NCBI GenBank assembly: GCA_009777615.1
Contig: WRLM01000003.1
Location: 1-64,000, forward strand
Length of the DNA stretch: 64,000 nucleotides
Source: Candidatus Methanoplasma cognatum
GTDB taxonomy: Archaea; Thermoplasmatota; Thermoplasmata; Methanomassiliicoccales; Methanomethylophilaceae
Direction: 5' to 3'
Positions 42,637-51,616 of this stretch are shown piece by piece. Numbering within the stretch: the stretch's first letter is position 1; each line of letters begins with the position of its first letter. A program made the position numbers and the translations under genes. Below the pieces are notes generated by a model. That model made no database searches. It had not been told where the DNA came from and worked only from the letters and a program-made list of their open reading frames with translations.

Positions 42637-43575
42637 ATGGCGGCAATGAACATCCTTTCCAACATGAGGGTCTGGATAATACTGGGTGTTATATGCGCGT
42701 TTATAGTAGGGCCGATCGGCGACATCTCTTCTACGCTGATAGTGATCGTTCTCATAATCCAGATGACCTTGTCTATGGACGGGTTATCATTCAACGCAAA
42801 AAGCCTAAAAGAAAACAAAGGGCCGATATCGTATTCCGTTATCGCATGCTTCGGGATCTCGACTGCGGTAACGCTAGTCATAGGGTCTTTTTTCATTGCG
42901 GACCATCCTGAGATCTGGAAGGGCTGGGTCGTGCTTGCCGCCGTTCCGTGTGCGGTTTCCGTTGTGACAATGTCCTTCTTTTCCAAAGGGAACACAACGA
43001 TGTGCGTTCTTTCTCTGGCGGTGATATATTTCATCGCGCTGGCGATGACGCCGCTCATAACATGGGCGCTGGCGGGGGAATCGGTCAGCGTATTGAGGAT
43101 ATTTTCCTACGTGGTGCTGTTCGTCGCCGTACCTATGGCGGCATCCGTTCCGCTGAAGAAAGTGAAGATAGGCAGAGATACCAGGATGATCGCGATAAGC
43201 GTCATGCTGTTCTTTGTTGTGTTGCTGTCCTTGGGGCAGAACAGGGAGTATCTTTTCTCGGAACCGGGCGTTGTGTTGTTAGTGGCGGCCGCATGCATCA
43301 TCCGCGTATTTGCCGTCAGCTTCGCGGTGCTTCATTTCTTAAAAAAGAAAGGCACCCGGAGAGACGATAGCATGGTGTACGTCCCCATGGCGGTGTGGAA
43401 GAACTCGGGCCTCGGGGTGACGCTGTGCTTCGTTCTTTTCGGCAGCATGACGGAAGCGGTTATACCTTGTGCGATATCGCTTCTCATCGAACTTCTGTGG
43501 TTTGCAGCCATCACAAAGTACATAGAGAGAGTTTGGCCGGATAGCGCCGATCGTTCACACCCAGCCGACGGTTGA
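42637..43575 (+). CDS. BASS-family (bile acid:sodium symporter-like) transporter
   Basis: 312 residues, nine to ten hydrophobic segments. The pattern fits the SBF/BASS fold: MTLSMDGLSFNAKSLKEN after the first pair, then a crossover segment VVLAAVPCAVSVVTMSFFSKGNTTMCVLSL, and in the second half VPMAVWKNSGLGVTLCFVLFG. Members carry organic anions with sodium; the substrate here is unknown. Follows XPD by 41 bases. Confidence 0.72.
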   Translation: MAAMNILSNMRVWIILGVICAFIVGPIGDISSTLIVIVLIIQMTLSMDGLSFNAKSLKENKGPISYSVIACFGISTAVTLVIGSFFIADHPEIWKGWVVLAAVPCAVSVVTMSFFSKGNTTMCVLSLAVIYFIALAMTPLITWALAGESVSVLRIFSYVVLFVAVPMAASVPLKKVKIGRDTRMIAISVMLFFVVLLSLGQNREYLFSEPGVVLLVAAACIIRVFAVSFAVLHFLKKKGTRRDDSMVYVPMAVWKNSGLGVTLCFVLFGSMTEAVIPCAISLLIELLWFAAITKYIERVWPDSADRSHPADG

Positions 43576-43605
43576 GTTAAATATGAACATAATATTGCCA
43601 AGCTA

Positions 43606-43691
43606 AGCGGAGGTAGCTAAGCCCGGCCCACGGCGCCGGTCTTGAAAACCGGTGGTGTTTCACCTCGGGGGTTCAAATCCCCTCCTCCGCG
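43606..43691 (+). tRNA. trnS: tRNA-Ser(UGA)
   Basis: Acceptor GCGGAGG (43606-43612) pairs with CCTCCGC (43684-43690); discriminator G at 43691; CCA not encoded. Anticodon stem CCGGT/ACCGG with loop CTTGAAA, anticodon TGA at 43643-43645. T-arm GGGGG-TTCAAAT-CCCCT at 43667-43683. The long variable arm (GGTGTTTCACC) is as expected for serine. No intron. Confidence 0.95.
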
Positions 43692-43763
43692 CTTTCTTAT
43701 CAATCTCTCAACCTGCACGACGAGTTCGCTTAAAGAGGGCCAATTCACACATTAAGACTTTCG

Positions 43764-43822
43764 CAACTCTCACATCAAAATTCCCACAACTCTCACATCA
43801 AAATTCCCACAACTCTCACATT
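43764..43822. repeat. 23 bp tandem repeat, about 2.5 copies
   Basis: The unit CAACTCTCACATCAAAATTCCCA occurs at 43764-43786 and 43787-43809, and its first 12 bases again at 43810-43821, running straight into the TATA-like ATTTAAAT and ATG of the ATPase gene. Position suggests operator sites for that gene or replication-slippage products. Confidence 0.85.
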
Positions 43823-43827
43823 TAAAT

Positions 43828-45114
43828 ATGTTCCAGCACATATCTGATATTGTGGAAGAATATAAGCCAAGATTGGCCGATGGTGAACTCAGAAGAAAGC
43901 TTGGAGCAATAGGGGCCGTACTTATAACAGGGCCTAAATGGTGCGGCAAGACCACCACCGCTGAGCGGATTGCAAAAAGTGCGATCTACCTGCATGATGC
44001 GGATATGCGGGAGGCGTATCAACGGACATTGAAGGTCAAACCATCGCTCCTTCTCGAAGGTGAGAAACCGCGCCTCATTGACGAATGGCAGACCGCACCG
44101 ATCCTTTGGGACGCAGTCAGATACAGCGTGGACAGATCATCCGAAGCGGGACAGTTCATCCTTACAGGGTCAACGACGGTTAACGAGTCAAAGATCTTAC
44201 ATTCGGGAGCAGGGAGGATAGGAAGGATGAGGATGCACACTATGAGTCTTTATGAGTCCGGGGATTCAACAGGCGATGTATCCTTGCGGAGCATGTTCGA
44301 GGGAAATGAGGTATCCGGCGTTTCCCCGCTATCGATAGAGGATGTTGCCGCGCTGATCGTCCGAGGAGGATGGCCGGGGTCATTGGGGAAGAGCCTTCTG
44401 GATGCACAGGTGCTGACCGAGAGCTACTGTGAGACGATACTCCGTTCAGAGGTCAAGACCGTAGACGGAGTGGATCGTGACAGCGATAAGATGCGCCAGG
44501 TCTTGAGATCCCTTTCGAGAAACGTTTCGACCCAGACGCCTGATACCACCATCATGGCCGATATGTCGGCTAAGGACAATGCGCCTATTCACATCAATAC
44601 TCTGAAGGCATATGAGAAAACTCTGAGAGAGATTTATGTTATTGAGGATCTTCCCGCGTGGACCCCTAAACTGCGTTCGAAAACATCGGTCAGAACATCG
44701 GATACCAGACATCTGACCGACCCGGCTATAGCCGCATATTTCCTGGGAGCGACCCCGAAAGGCCTTTTTGCCGACCTGAAGACCTTCGGGTTGCTGTTCG
44801 AGTCCATGGTCGTAAGGGACATGAGGGTCTACGCACAGTCAGCGGGAGGGAACGTCTATCACTACAGGGATGGCGACGGAACGGAGGCGGACGCTGTGAT
44901 CCAACTCCGCGACGGCAGATGGGGCGCTGTGGAGGTGAAGCTTGGATCGGGAATGATCGACGAAGCTGCAGAGAATCTGCTTAAGATAAAAAACAAGATC
45001 GAGAGTGAGTCCTTGGGGGAGATGTCCTTCCTTGCCGTTGTCACTGCGTCTGGATACGCATACACGCGCGAGGACGGCGTGCACGTAGTGCCGGCGGGAT
45101 GTCTTAAAGATTGA
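43828..45114 (+). CDS. AAA-type ATPase with DUF4143 domain
   Basis: 428 residues. P-loop GPKWCGKTTT at about 35-44, Walker B-like RLIDEWQTAP, and FILTGST (sensor), all AAA_14; the C-terminal DUF4143 region has the nuclease-like FESMVVRDMRVYAQ, YRDGDGTEADAVIQ and WGAVEVKLG pattern (D-x-n-E-x-K). This family is common, mobile and often strain-specific; function unproven, with toxin- or defence-like roles proposed. It lies just behind tRNA-Ser and after tandem repeats. The ATG touches a TATA-like box, so the true promoter may lie inside the repeats. Confidence 0.85.
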   Translation: MFQHISDIVEEYKPRLADGELRRKLGAIGAVLITGPKWCGKTTTAERIAKSAIYLHDADMREAYQRTLKVKPSLLLEGEKPRLIDEWQTAPILWDAVRYSVDRSSEAGQFILTGSTTVNESKILHSGAGRIGRMRMHTMSLYESGDSTGDVSLRSMFEGNEVSGVSPLSIEDVAALIVRGGWPGSLGKSLLDAQVLTESYCETILRSEVKTVDGVDRDSDKMRQVLRSLSRNVSTQTPDTTIMADMSAKDNAPIHINTLKAYEKTLREIYVIEDLPAWTPKLRSKTSVRTSDTRHLTDPAIAAYFLGATPKGLFADLKTFGLLFESMVVRDMRVYAQSAGGNVYHYRDGDGTEADAVIQLRDGRWGAVEVKLGSGMIDEAAENLLKIKNKIESESLGEMSFLAVVTASGYAYTREDGVHVVPAGCLKD

Positions 45115-45201
45115 ATAACAAAGACACTGAAAAAGGCATTATTCATACCATGCCCGACATTCCCGTTAAGGGTTATATTCTGAGGACGCAGTACCGATAT
45201 T

Positions 45202-45771
45202 ATGAACGAAGCGCTAAAGAACATATATGACAGGTCATCAGTCAGAAAGTTCAAGAACGAAAAAGTCCCCGATGAATGCATAAAAGAGATACTCAAAGCC
45301 GGATTCTATGCGGCGAACGGCATGAACCGCCAGGCAGTCAGGTTCGTCGTCCTCGAAAACAAAGAGACGATCAAGAAATACAACAGAAAGGCAATATCTC
45401 TTTTTGCAGAGATGGCAAGGGCGGCAGGGCAGCCCAACCCGATGGCCGAAAAGATGGCCAACGACCCCAGTGCGGACATATTCTACGGAGCGCCGACGCT
45501 CGTATTCGTATTCACGGACCCGAGCGCAGTGACGCCGGTCGAAGACGGGTCGCTGACGGTGGGGAACATGATGCTTGCAGCGCATTCATTAGGATACGGA
45601 ACATGCTTCATAGGTTTCGCGGCCGGATTGGGATATGATCAGGAATTCAGGAAGGAATTCAGCGTACCTGACGATCACAAATACGCAGCGTGCATGATAC
45701 TCGGCAAGCCCGACGGCAGCATAGAAAAGCATCCCCGTTCCGAAGTGAAGATCCTGAAGTGGGTCAAGTGA
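45202..45771 (+). CDS. Nitroreductase-family flavoprotein
   Basis: 189 residues. FMN-binding nitroreductase pattern: RSSVRKFKNEKVPDE (RxSxRxF) near the N-terminus, AANGMNRQAVRFVV, and the central VGNMMLAAHSLGYGTCFIGF, then CMILGKPDG. It probably reduces a quinone, flavin or nitro compound with NAD(P)H. Four bases before sfsA, likely co-transcribed. Confidence 0.88.
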   Translation: MNEALKNIYDRSSVRKFKNEKVPDECIKEILKAGFYAANGMNRQAVRFVVLENKETIKKYNRKAISLFAEMARAAGQPNPMAEKMANDPSADIFYGAPTLVFVFTDPSAVTPVEDGSLTVGNMMLAAHSLGYGTCFIGFAAGLGYDQEFRKEFSVPDDHKYAACMILGKPDGSIEKHPRSEVKILKWVK

Positions 45772-45775
45772 AGCG

Positions 45776-46468
45776 ATGAAGTATCCGAGCACTCTGACTG
45801 GCACTTTCATCGAAAGGCCCAACAGGTTCATTGCATACGTGGAGATAGACGGAAAGAAAGAGAGATGCCATGTCAAGAACACCGGCAGGTGCAGGGAACT
45901 TCTGATCCCGGGCGCAACAGCCGTGCTCAGTGTGCCGGACAACCCTGACAGATCCACCAGATACGATCTTATCGGCGTTTACAAGGGAGATATGTTGGTG
46001 AACATCGATTCCCAGGCGCCGAATAAAGTAGTCGAGGAGTCGATACACCGCATACCGGGGTTCGAGGATGCAGATAAAGTACGCCCGGAATACAGGTACG
46101 GGGACTCACGCATAGACATTTATGCAGAAAGTGGCGGTAAAATGAAATTAATGGAGATCAAGGGGGTCACCCTTGAAAAGAACGGCCTTGCTCTTTTCCC
46201 CGATGCACCTACCGAGCGCGGTCTCAAGCACGTGAGGGAACTGGAGGCCGCTCTGAAAGACGGGTACGAAGCGTACATAATGTTCCTTGTACAAATGTCC
46301 GGGCCCAAGGTCTTCTCTCCTCACTATGAGATGCATGAGGAGTTCGCATCAGAGGTCGAAAGAGCGTACGGATCCGGTGTAAAGGTGCTTGCTTACGATT
46401 CTGTCGTTACCGAAGACTCCATATCGCTGGGTAATCCCATTGACGTCGAGTTCGCAGGTCACTCGTAA
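45776..46468 (+). CDS. sfsA: SfsA-family DNA-binding/nuclease-fold protein
   Basis: 230 residues. SfsA signature parts: FIERPNRFIAYVEIDGKKERCHVKNTGRCRELLIPG, VNIDSQAPNKVV, MEIKGVTLEKNGLALFPDAPTERGLKHVRELE (D/E-x-K nuclease-like core) and IMFLVQM. Linked to sugar-fermentation control in E. coli, but the fold suggests a nuclease; the archaeal role is unknown. Its stop overlaps the convergent membrane-protein gene by ten bases. Confidence 0.93.
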   Translation: MKYPSTLTGTFIERPNRFIAYVEIDGKKERCHVKNTGRCRELLIPGATAVLSVPDNPDRSTRYDLIGVYKGDMLVNIDSQAPNKVVEESIHRIPGFEDADKVRPEYRYGDSRIDIYAESGGKMKLMEIKGVTLEKNGLALFPDAPTERGLKHVRELEAALKDGYEAYIMFLVQMSGPKVFSPHYEMHEEFASEVERAYGSGVKVLAYDSVVTEDSISLGNPIDVEFAGHS

Positions 46469-47370
46469 TCCACGTCGGCAGCATCGCCGCCGCCCGCTTC
46501 TTTAGCATCCTCTTCGATGATCTTCTGCACAAACTTCAGATATTTCCCGAGCGCCACTTCCTGATCGTTGATCATCTGGTGCACAAGATACACATTCTTC
46601 AGCGCCGGCGGGGCGTCTATGAATTTTCCGTTCTCCGGCTCGTCTCTTATCATATTCATGACGACGGACCTCATTGATTTTGTGCCGGCCATTGTGCCTT
46701 GGTAGCCAACCACCGCATCCAGCGCGGACGCCCCGTATGAGGTTGCGTTGATGTAACCCATCGCCGCATCGCACAGATCCGAATAGAAGTTGAAATCCAC
46801 ATCTTCCACAAGGTGGGTGAGCTTCTCGTGCAGCTTTTCCTGGTAGTACGCATATACCTCTATCTTCGATTTGCTGACGTCCGACACCAGTTCCGAAGGG
46901 CCGAACATATCCTTCATATCCTTGATGGTGAAGCTGGCGTTGATCTTGAATTTGCTGACGGTCTTATCGTTCAAAGTGATGACCATGTTCTTCCTTACGA
47001 GGTACATGTCGATAACAGGCTGGATTATCTTGTTGTGGCGTACGATCGCTTTTCTCTCTTCGCGTTTTTTCCTTTTTTTATTGCTGTTGGCATTGATAGT
47101 GTCAAGGATAATGACGGCAAAAAGCAGGGCGAACACGCTGCCCATGCTGCTTCTTAGAACATCTAATATATCCACTGTCCTGTTGGCGAGGAACAGGATG
47201 ACCGATGCTATTGCTATGAATGAGATGATCGCAAGTATTGAGAGGACCAAAAGCCTTGAGGTGTGCGCCCTTTCAACACGGTCGGAAGGCTTCTTGTTCT
47301 TGGTGCTGAGCATGTCTGAATTCTTTATCGTACCTAGTATGTCCGGAACCTTTACTTTTGGGATCTTCAT
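46459..47370 (-). CDS. Two-segment membrane protein coupled to HprK-like gene
   Basis: 303 residues. Cytosolic basic N-terminus, two membrane segments (about 38-62 and 70-92), a very basic stretch (NKKRKKREERK), then a helical cytosolic domain of about 200 residues ending in an acidic tail. No family recognised. ATG 47370 overlaps the stop of the HprK-like gene (ATGA), so the two products probably work together at the membrane. Confidence 0.65.
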   Translation of the reverse strand: MKIPKVKVPDILGTIKNSDMLSTKNKKPSDRVERAHTSRLLVLSILAIISFIAIASVILFLANRTVDILDVLRSSMGSVFALLFAVIILDTINANSNKKRKKREERKAIVRHNKIIQPVIDMYLVRKNMVITLNDKTVSKFKINASFTIKDMKDMFGPSELVSDVSKSKIEVYAYYQEKLHEKLTHLVEDVDFNFYSDLCDAAMGYINATSYGASALDAVVGYQGTMAGTKSMRSVVMNMIRDEPENGKFIDAPPALKNVYLVHQMINDQEVALGKYLKFVQKIIEEDAKEAGGGDAADVDYE

Positions 47371-48320
47371 TGGATCACCCCGCATTTCATTATTACGTCT
47401 CTTATGAGCTCCTGGGTCTCCTGCGGTGTTTTGATCGTGTTGACAAGATACACTTCGCAGTTCGAAAGGAAATCCGAAAAGAACCTGCTTCTTATCTTTC
47501 CTTTGTGGTCATTCCAAATGATCTGATGGGGGTTGCACAGGTCGTTCAAAAGCAGGTAGTTCACTCCCTCTTCCGGCATAAGCCGCCTTATTGCGACGGG
47601 ATCGGTATGGTCTCTTTTCATGAGGAAGACGTATCTGATCTTTGTCATCGGTATGACCGACGATTCGCCGGCAACCCACCTTACGTTCGCGATCCCCCGG
47701 CCTTTGTTGTCGAACCGCACGTGGCTTACAAGCGGCTTATACTCCTCCCAAACGTCTCCGATGTCGGCGTCGATGTAGCAGTTCTTCTCCGAACCGTGAG
47801 CGATCGGCCTCCTGTCGCCCAGTTTGACGAAGTACCAGTCGTCAGATATCAGATGCGCGTTGCTCATTCTCAGTAATCCCCACGACTGGGTCGTCTTTCC
47901 TGTCTTGGAAGGCGCTATCAGGGTCACCCCTATCCCATCCATATCGAGCACGGCGCCGTGGACCGAATAGGTGTCATGCGCCTCCTCCAGAATACTTCCG
48001 GATATCCCAAGCGCTATGCTTTTTATCCACCCGTAATAGTCGAAGTTGAAAAGGAAAGCTATGTTGTTTGCAGGTTCGAACAGGACCTTCATATCATAAG
48101 CCGGGTCGCAGATGGAGTAGATCTTCGCATGGGCCCTTATATCATCGGACATGGAGTAGAAGTTATCTTCCCACATATTCAGGTGTTCTCTGTCCTCCGT
48201 CAGGAACTCAACACACAGGCCGAAGATATCCACCTTGGAAGAGTACGATTTGAGGCCTTTATATTTCAGCCGCAGTTCCGAGGCTTTTTCGACGTCGATG
48301 AGTTCCACTTCATAGCTCAT
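47367..48320 (-). CDS. HPr kinase-like P-loop protein
   Basis: 317 residues. The central part reads SVHGAVLDMDGIGVTLIAPSKTGKTTQSWGLL, i.e. the HprK/PEPCK-like His followed by a P-loop (PSKTGKTT), then HLISDDWYFV (Asp pair equivalent to the HprK catalytic/Walker B region). No HPr/PTS exists in methanogens, so the target is another protein or a small molecule; some archaeal HprK-fold proteins are free serine kinases. Coupled by ATGA overlap to a membrane protein. Confidence 0.7.
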   Translation of the reverse strand: MSYEVELIDVEKASELRLKYKGLKSYSSKVDIFGLCVEFLTEDREHLNMWEDNFYSMSDDIRAHAKIYSICDPAYDMKVLFEPANNIAFLFNFDYYGWIKSIALGISGSILEEAHDTYSVHGAVLDMDGIGVTLIAPSKTGKTTQSWGLLRMSNAHLISDDWYFVKLGDRRPIAHGSEKNCYIDADIGDVWEEYKPLVSHVRFDNKGRGIANVRWVAGESSVIPMTKIRYVFLMKRDHTDPVAIRRLMPEEGVNYLLLNDLCNPHQIIWNDHKGKIRSRFFSDFLSNCEVYLVNTIKTPQETQELIRDVIMKCGVIQ

Positions 48321-48395
48321 ATGATCAAATGAAAATGGAGATATTCATATTTACTGGATTTGGTCGAAAGGTCCTTCTTTGGTTTGAATGGAGAG

Positions 48396-48416
48396 AATGC
48401 GGGCAGAGCCCGCATT
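48396..48416. other. Perfect 9 bp inverted repeat
   Basis: AATGCGGGC (48396-48404) and GCCCGCATT (48408-48416) are separated by AGA, between the divergent HprK-like and flavodoxin genes. No T-run follows on either strand, so it is more like an operator than a terminator. No gene is seen in 48321-48572. Confidence 0.5.
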
Positions 48417-48572
48417 GCAGATGTCTCACACTTGATATATACAAGTATTATCCGAGACGATCCGCGCTAATCCGCTCAAATCAAAGGGATTTGAAAGCAT
48501 ATAATTACATATACCAGCTACCGCGTTCACTCCCTCTGCACGGCATACTTGCGATGCCGAGGGGATGAGATA

Positions 48573-48980
48573 ATGACAAATAAAGCAGTTGTTTACTCTT
48601 CGAAATTGGGAAAGACAAAGAAGATAGCAGCATATATTGCAAAAGAATTGAATGCCGACCTGTTTGATCTGAAGAAGCAGACCGCCATCAACCTTTCTGA
48701 ATACAACCACATAATATTCGGCACAGGCATACACGCCGGGAAACCGTACCGTCCGCTTGTCGAATTCCTTGAAAAGAACAAAGAACAGTTCACCGGCAAA
48801 AAGAGGTCGCTTTTCCTCTCATGCATGTACGGTGATAAAAAGGGCGAGGAGCAGCTTAAAAGGGTCTCCGCCCAACTCGGTATCAGCGACGCTTCATTCT
48901 TTGTGGGAAAGGATGAAAAGAATGAAGAAGGGTTCGGAGCGTCCGTAGACGCCTTCATAAAGGAGATGTCCAGAAGATGA
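48573..48980 (+). CDS. Flavodoxin-like protein (HemG-type fold)
   Basis: 135 residues. FMN loop VVYSSKLGKTKKIA at the N-terminus, then HIIFGTGIHAGKPYRPLVEFL and LFLSCMYGDKKGEEQ, matching short flavodoxins related to menaquinone-dependent protoporphyrinogen oxidase HemG. Likely an electron carrier or a protoporphyrinogen/quinone oxidoreductase. ATG 48573 is preceded by GAGGGGATGAG. It overlaps the DUF1294 gene by four bases. Confidence 0.8.
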   Translation: MTNKAVVYSSKLGKTKKIAAYIAKELNADLFDLKKQTAINLSEYNHIIFGTGIHAGKPYRPLVEFLEKNKEQFTGKKRSLFLSCMYGDKKGEEQLKRVSAQLGISDASFFVGKDEKNEEGFGASVDAFIKEMSRR

Positions 48981-49258
48981 ACGCGGACCCCGTTCATCTT
49001 ATCATCATACTATATGTCATCTTGAACGGCGTTTCGTTCTTACTCTTCGGGGCGGATAAAAGGAAGGCAATAAAGGACAGATACAGGACCAAAGAATCGA
49101 CCCTGATCATTTCCGGGATGGTCGGTCCTTTCGGTGCTCTGGCGGGGATGAGCGTTTTCAGGCACAAGACCAGGAAAATGAAATTCAAGATAATCTATCT
49201 GTTTCTGATCATACACCTGGTCCTGATCCTGTTCCTTATTCAGAGGTTCCTGATCTGA
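48977..49258 (+). CDS. DUF1294-family small membrane protein
   Basis: 93 residues, three hydrophobic segments. It has the family pattern NGVSFLLFGADKRKA early and GMVGPFGALAGMSVFRHKTRKMKFK in the middle. Function unknown. ATGA overlap with the flavodoxin gene; its end overlaps the convergent taw1 gene by 23 bases. Confidence 0.82.
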   Translation: MNADPVHLIIILYVILNGVSFLLFGADKRKAIKDRYRTKESTLIISGMVGPFGALAGMSVFRHKTRKMKFKIIYLFLIIHLVLILFLIQRFLI

Positions 49259-50192
49259 GCAGGCGGTATGTTCTGACGTCGGTGTTGATGTTCTTATCGC
49301 CCAGAAGGAGGACCCTGCTGTCCTCCCTTTCTTTAATTATGGACATCCCAGTGACATCTCCCAGCTGCGATGAGAAATCTTTTATTTCCTCGAAGGACGG
49401 CATTGACGTAAGCGAAAGTCTCTGTCTCGACGCGCCGACGAATACGTATCCTTTAGGTTCTATAAGGTCTGGGTCAGCTCTGATATCCAGCTTCCCGTAC
49501 TCGTCCGCCCATCCGAAATTAAGGTCCTTCACCAGCGTATGTCTTATCACCGTCCTGGTATCGAGGGAAGGGAGCACGTCGAGCGTCCGCATCAGTCTGC
49601 TCCATCCGTCGCTTATCTTCGGTCTGCAGACCTTTTTGTATATCTCTTCGTTCGGAGCGGCTACCGTCACATACAGCTGCCTCGGCAGTTCATCCAGAGA
49701 CGCCAGCTGGTCCGGGTATGTTCCGTTCGTTACCAGGAACGTCGTCATATTCCTTCTGTGGCATTCTTTGATGAAGTCCGACAGATAAGGATAGGTTATC
49801 GGTTCCCCCGCAAGGGATATCGCGACCTGATCCGGGTTGGAGGCTTCTTCGAACATCTCCCTCGGGCAGCGGGAATCTCCTTTGAACCCCGATATGAGAA
49901 GCCTCTGGTGGGCTATCAGAGCATCCAGCATCTCTTTGGGCTCCGCCCATTCTTCTACTTCGAAGTCCCTTTCCTGCACCCTCCAGCAGAAACTGCACTG
50001 CTGGCTGCATTCGTTTATCGCCGGGGTCATCTGCAGGCACCTGTGGCTCTTGATGCCGTAGAAATCCTGTTTGTAGCAATGGCGGCCGTGTATCATACTT
50101 TCCTTCAGCCAGTGGCAGAGCTTCACCGCCGCGTGGTCTTTATAGAGACGGTACTGCTGCTTCACCAGCAATTCCTTGTATGATTCGTCCAT
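49236..50192 (-). CDS. taw1: tRNA 4-demethylwyosine synthase (Taw1/TYW1)
   Basis: 318 residues. Radical SAM motif CSQQCSFCWR with a further upstream Cys in SHRCLQMTPAINEC that binds the second Fe-S cluster of TYW1. Later parts VAISLAGEPITYPYLSDFIKECH, FLVTNGTYPDQL and QLYVTVAAPNEEIYKK fit the family. It builds the tricyclic base of wyosine at G37 of tRNA-Phe from N1-methylguanosine and pyruvate. Eight bases downstream of rfcL, same strand. Confidence 0.95.
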   Translation of the reverse strand: MDESYKELLVKQQYRLYKDHAAVKLCHWLKESMIHGRHCYKQDFYGIKSHRCLQMTPAINECSQQCSFCWRVQERDFEVEEWAEPKEMLDALIAHQRLLISGFKGDSRCPREMFEEASNPDQVAISLAGEPITYPYLSDFIKECHRRNMTTFLVTNGTYPDQLASLDELPRQLYVTVAAPNEEIYKKVCRPKISDGWSRLMRTLDVLPSLDTRTVIRHTLVKDLNFGWADEYGKLDIRADPDLIEPKGYVFVGASRQRLSLTSMPSFEEIKDFSSQLGDVTGMSIIKEREDSRVLLLGDKNINTDVRTYRLLRSGTSE

Positions 50193-50200
50193 TCGATCCC

Positions 50201-51610
50201 TCAGAAGTCAAGCAGTCTGCTTTGCGGTTTCCCGTTCGTTGCAGGAGCGGGTCTTTCGGAAGGTCCCTCATCCCTTTCGGGAGGGGCGGATACGGCCTGT
50301 TTTACAGGTTCCGGCGCTGTCGGGTAAGCTTCTTTTACGATCTTTGAGTCTATCTTTGAATTCAGAAGCAATCCGAGTTCCTCGGGTTCTAGACACATGT
50401 CCTTTGCAAGCATCGCTCTGAACTCCGGATCGTTCATCGCGATCTCTTTCAGCGATCCCAGGATATCCGTGTCAACTCTTTTTGTGGATGTGTGGAGGGA
50501 ACATGCTATTTTGTAGGATAGCGAAGATTTCAGCGCCCGCGCCGTTTTCGACCTTGACATCTTCATCAGGTACTGCGGGAATCTGAGCCTGCCGTCGGAC
50601 GTCCTGCCGCCGATCCTCGATGTGGAAACGCCGGCGGTCATCATCACGCTCGCGTACGACCACAGCCCGTAATACTGGCGCCTGCTGACCCTTCCCAGGA
50701 ATACGTCCGCTCTGGAAAGCTTCCCGTATCCTCTTACCAGGTCGCCGTGGTCCTTGTACTCGTACGGAAGGTTCTCGTCCACCCAAAGCATGGCCGTCTC
50801 CGGGTCCACATCAGTGTCAGACAGCGCCCTGTATGCACCGAAGGGATCATTGCCTCTGAACATCCTTTCCAGCACGGAATACATGTCCTTCTTGGCGAAC
50901 CTCTCCTGCAGGCTCTCAGCGGAGGATACGTCAATGAAGTCCCGCCCTTGGGAAAGGGCTTCAAGGTCCCTTACCGCCGCCCGCATATCTCCGTTAGAGT
51001 TCTCGGCGATCCTCATAAGAACAGTATCGTCGGCGGTGACGCCTTCCGAGAGCGCTATCTTCTTCAAAGCGCCGGCGATGGATCTCGCGGTCGGTTTTCT
51101 GAATGTTATCTGAATGGTGTCCGTTTTCACGGTCGAGCTTTTTTTTGAGAGAGCATAGAAATCGTTGACTATCAGGATGACTGGCTGCTTTGTCGTTTTT
51201 ATGAGCTCATTGATCACAGGCAGAGCCCCTCTGTCGGCATTTCCGAATAAATTATCAGCTTCGTCCAGGATGATGAGCTTTTTTCTGCCTTCTTTGTTAC
51301 TTTTGTACTCCTCATCCATTCCCAGCGAGTTGAAGTAAGATCCTCTTAAAGCCACTTCTTTGATAACGGCGCCCGTTCTTTGGTCGGAGGCGTTCATCTC
51401 TACCATATCCCACCCCTTCTCGTTGGCCAGAGCTTCGGCGGACGATGTCTTGCCCACTCCCGGTGATCCTATCAGAACGACGGCGCGTTTCTTGGGCATG
51501 CCGTTCTTCCATGATTCCGCCCATTCCGCCAGTTCCCCCGCCGCCGAGGGGTTGCCTATGACATCCGAAAGTTTCTTCGGCCTATACTTTTCAGTCCAGT
51601 CCTCGGTCAT
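50201..51610 (-). CDS. rfcL: Replication factor C large subunit
   Basis: 469 residues. Clamp-loader AAA+ ATPase: DWTEKYRPKKLSDVIGN (RFC box), GSPGVGKTSSAEALA (Walker A), LIILDEADNLFG (Walker B) and a large C-terminal collar domain. The extreme C-terminus QSRLLDF is a shortened PCNA-interacting peptide, preceded by a Pro/Glu-rich flexible linker. It loads PCNA on primed DNA with the small subunit, which is not in this window. Confidence 0.95.
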   Translation of the reverse strand: MTEDWTEKYRPKKLSDVIGNPSAAGELAEWAESWKNGMPKKRAVVLIGSPGVGKTSSAEALANEKGWDMVEMNASDQRTGAVIKEVALRGSYFNSLGMDEEYKSNKEGRKKLIILDEADNLFGNADRGALPVINELIKTTKQPVILIVNDFYALSKKSSTVKTDTIQITFRKPTARSIAGALKKIALSEGVTADDTVLMRIAENSNGDMRAAVRDLEALSQGRDFIDVSSAESLQERFAKKDMYSVLERMFRGNDPFGAYRALSDTDVDPETAMLWVDENLPYEYKDHGDLVRGYGKLSRADVFLGRVSRRQYYGLWSYASVMMTAGVSTSRIGGRTSDGRLRFPQYLMKMSRSKTARALKSSLSYKIACSLHTSTKRVDTDILGSLKEIAMNDPEFRAMLAKDMCLEPEELGLLLNSKIDSKIVKEAYPTAPEPVKQAVSAPPERDEGPSERPAPATNGKPQSRLLDF

Positions 51611-51616
51611 GGCGCA

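Noticed and set aside
43764-43822. CRISPR array.
   Set aside because: The 23 bp units are directly joined with no spacers and there are no cas genes.
48329-48568. 79-codon plus-strand ORF before the flavodoxin gene.
   Set aside because: Runs across an inverted repeat and has no protein-like pattern.
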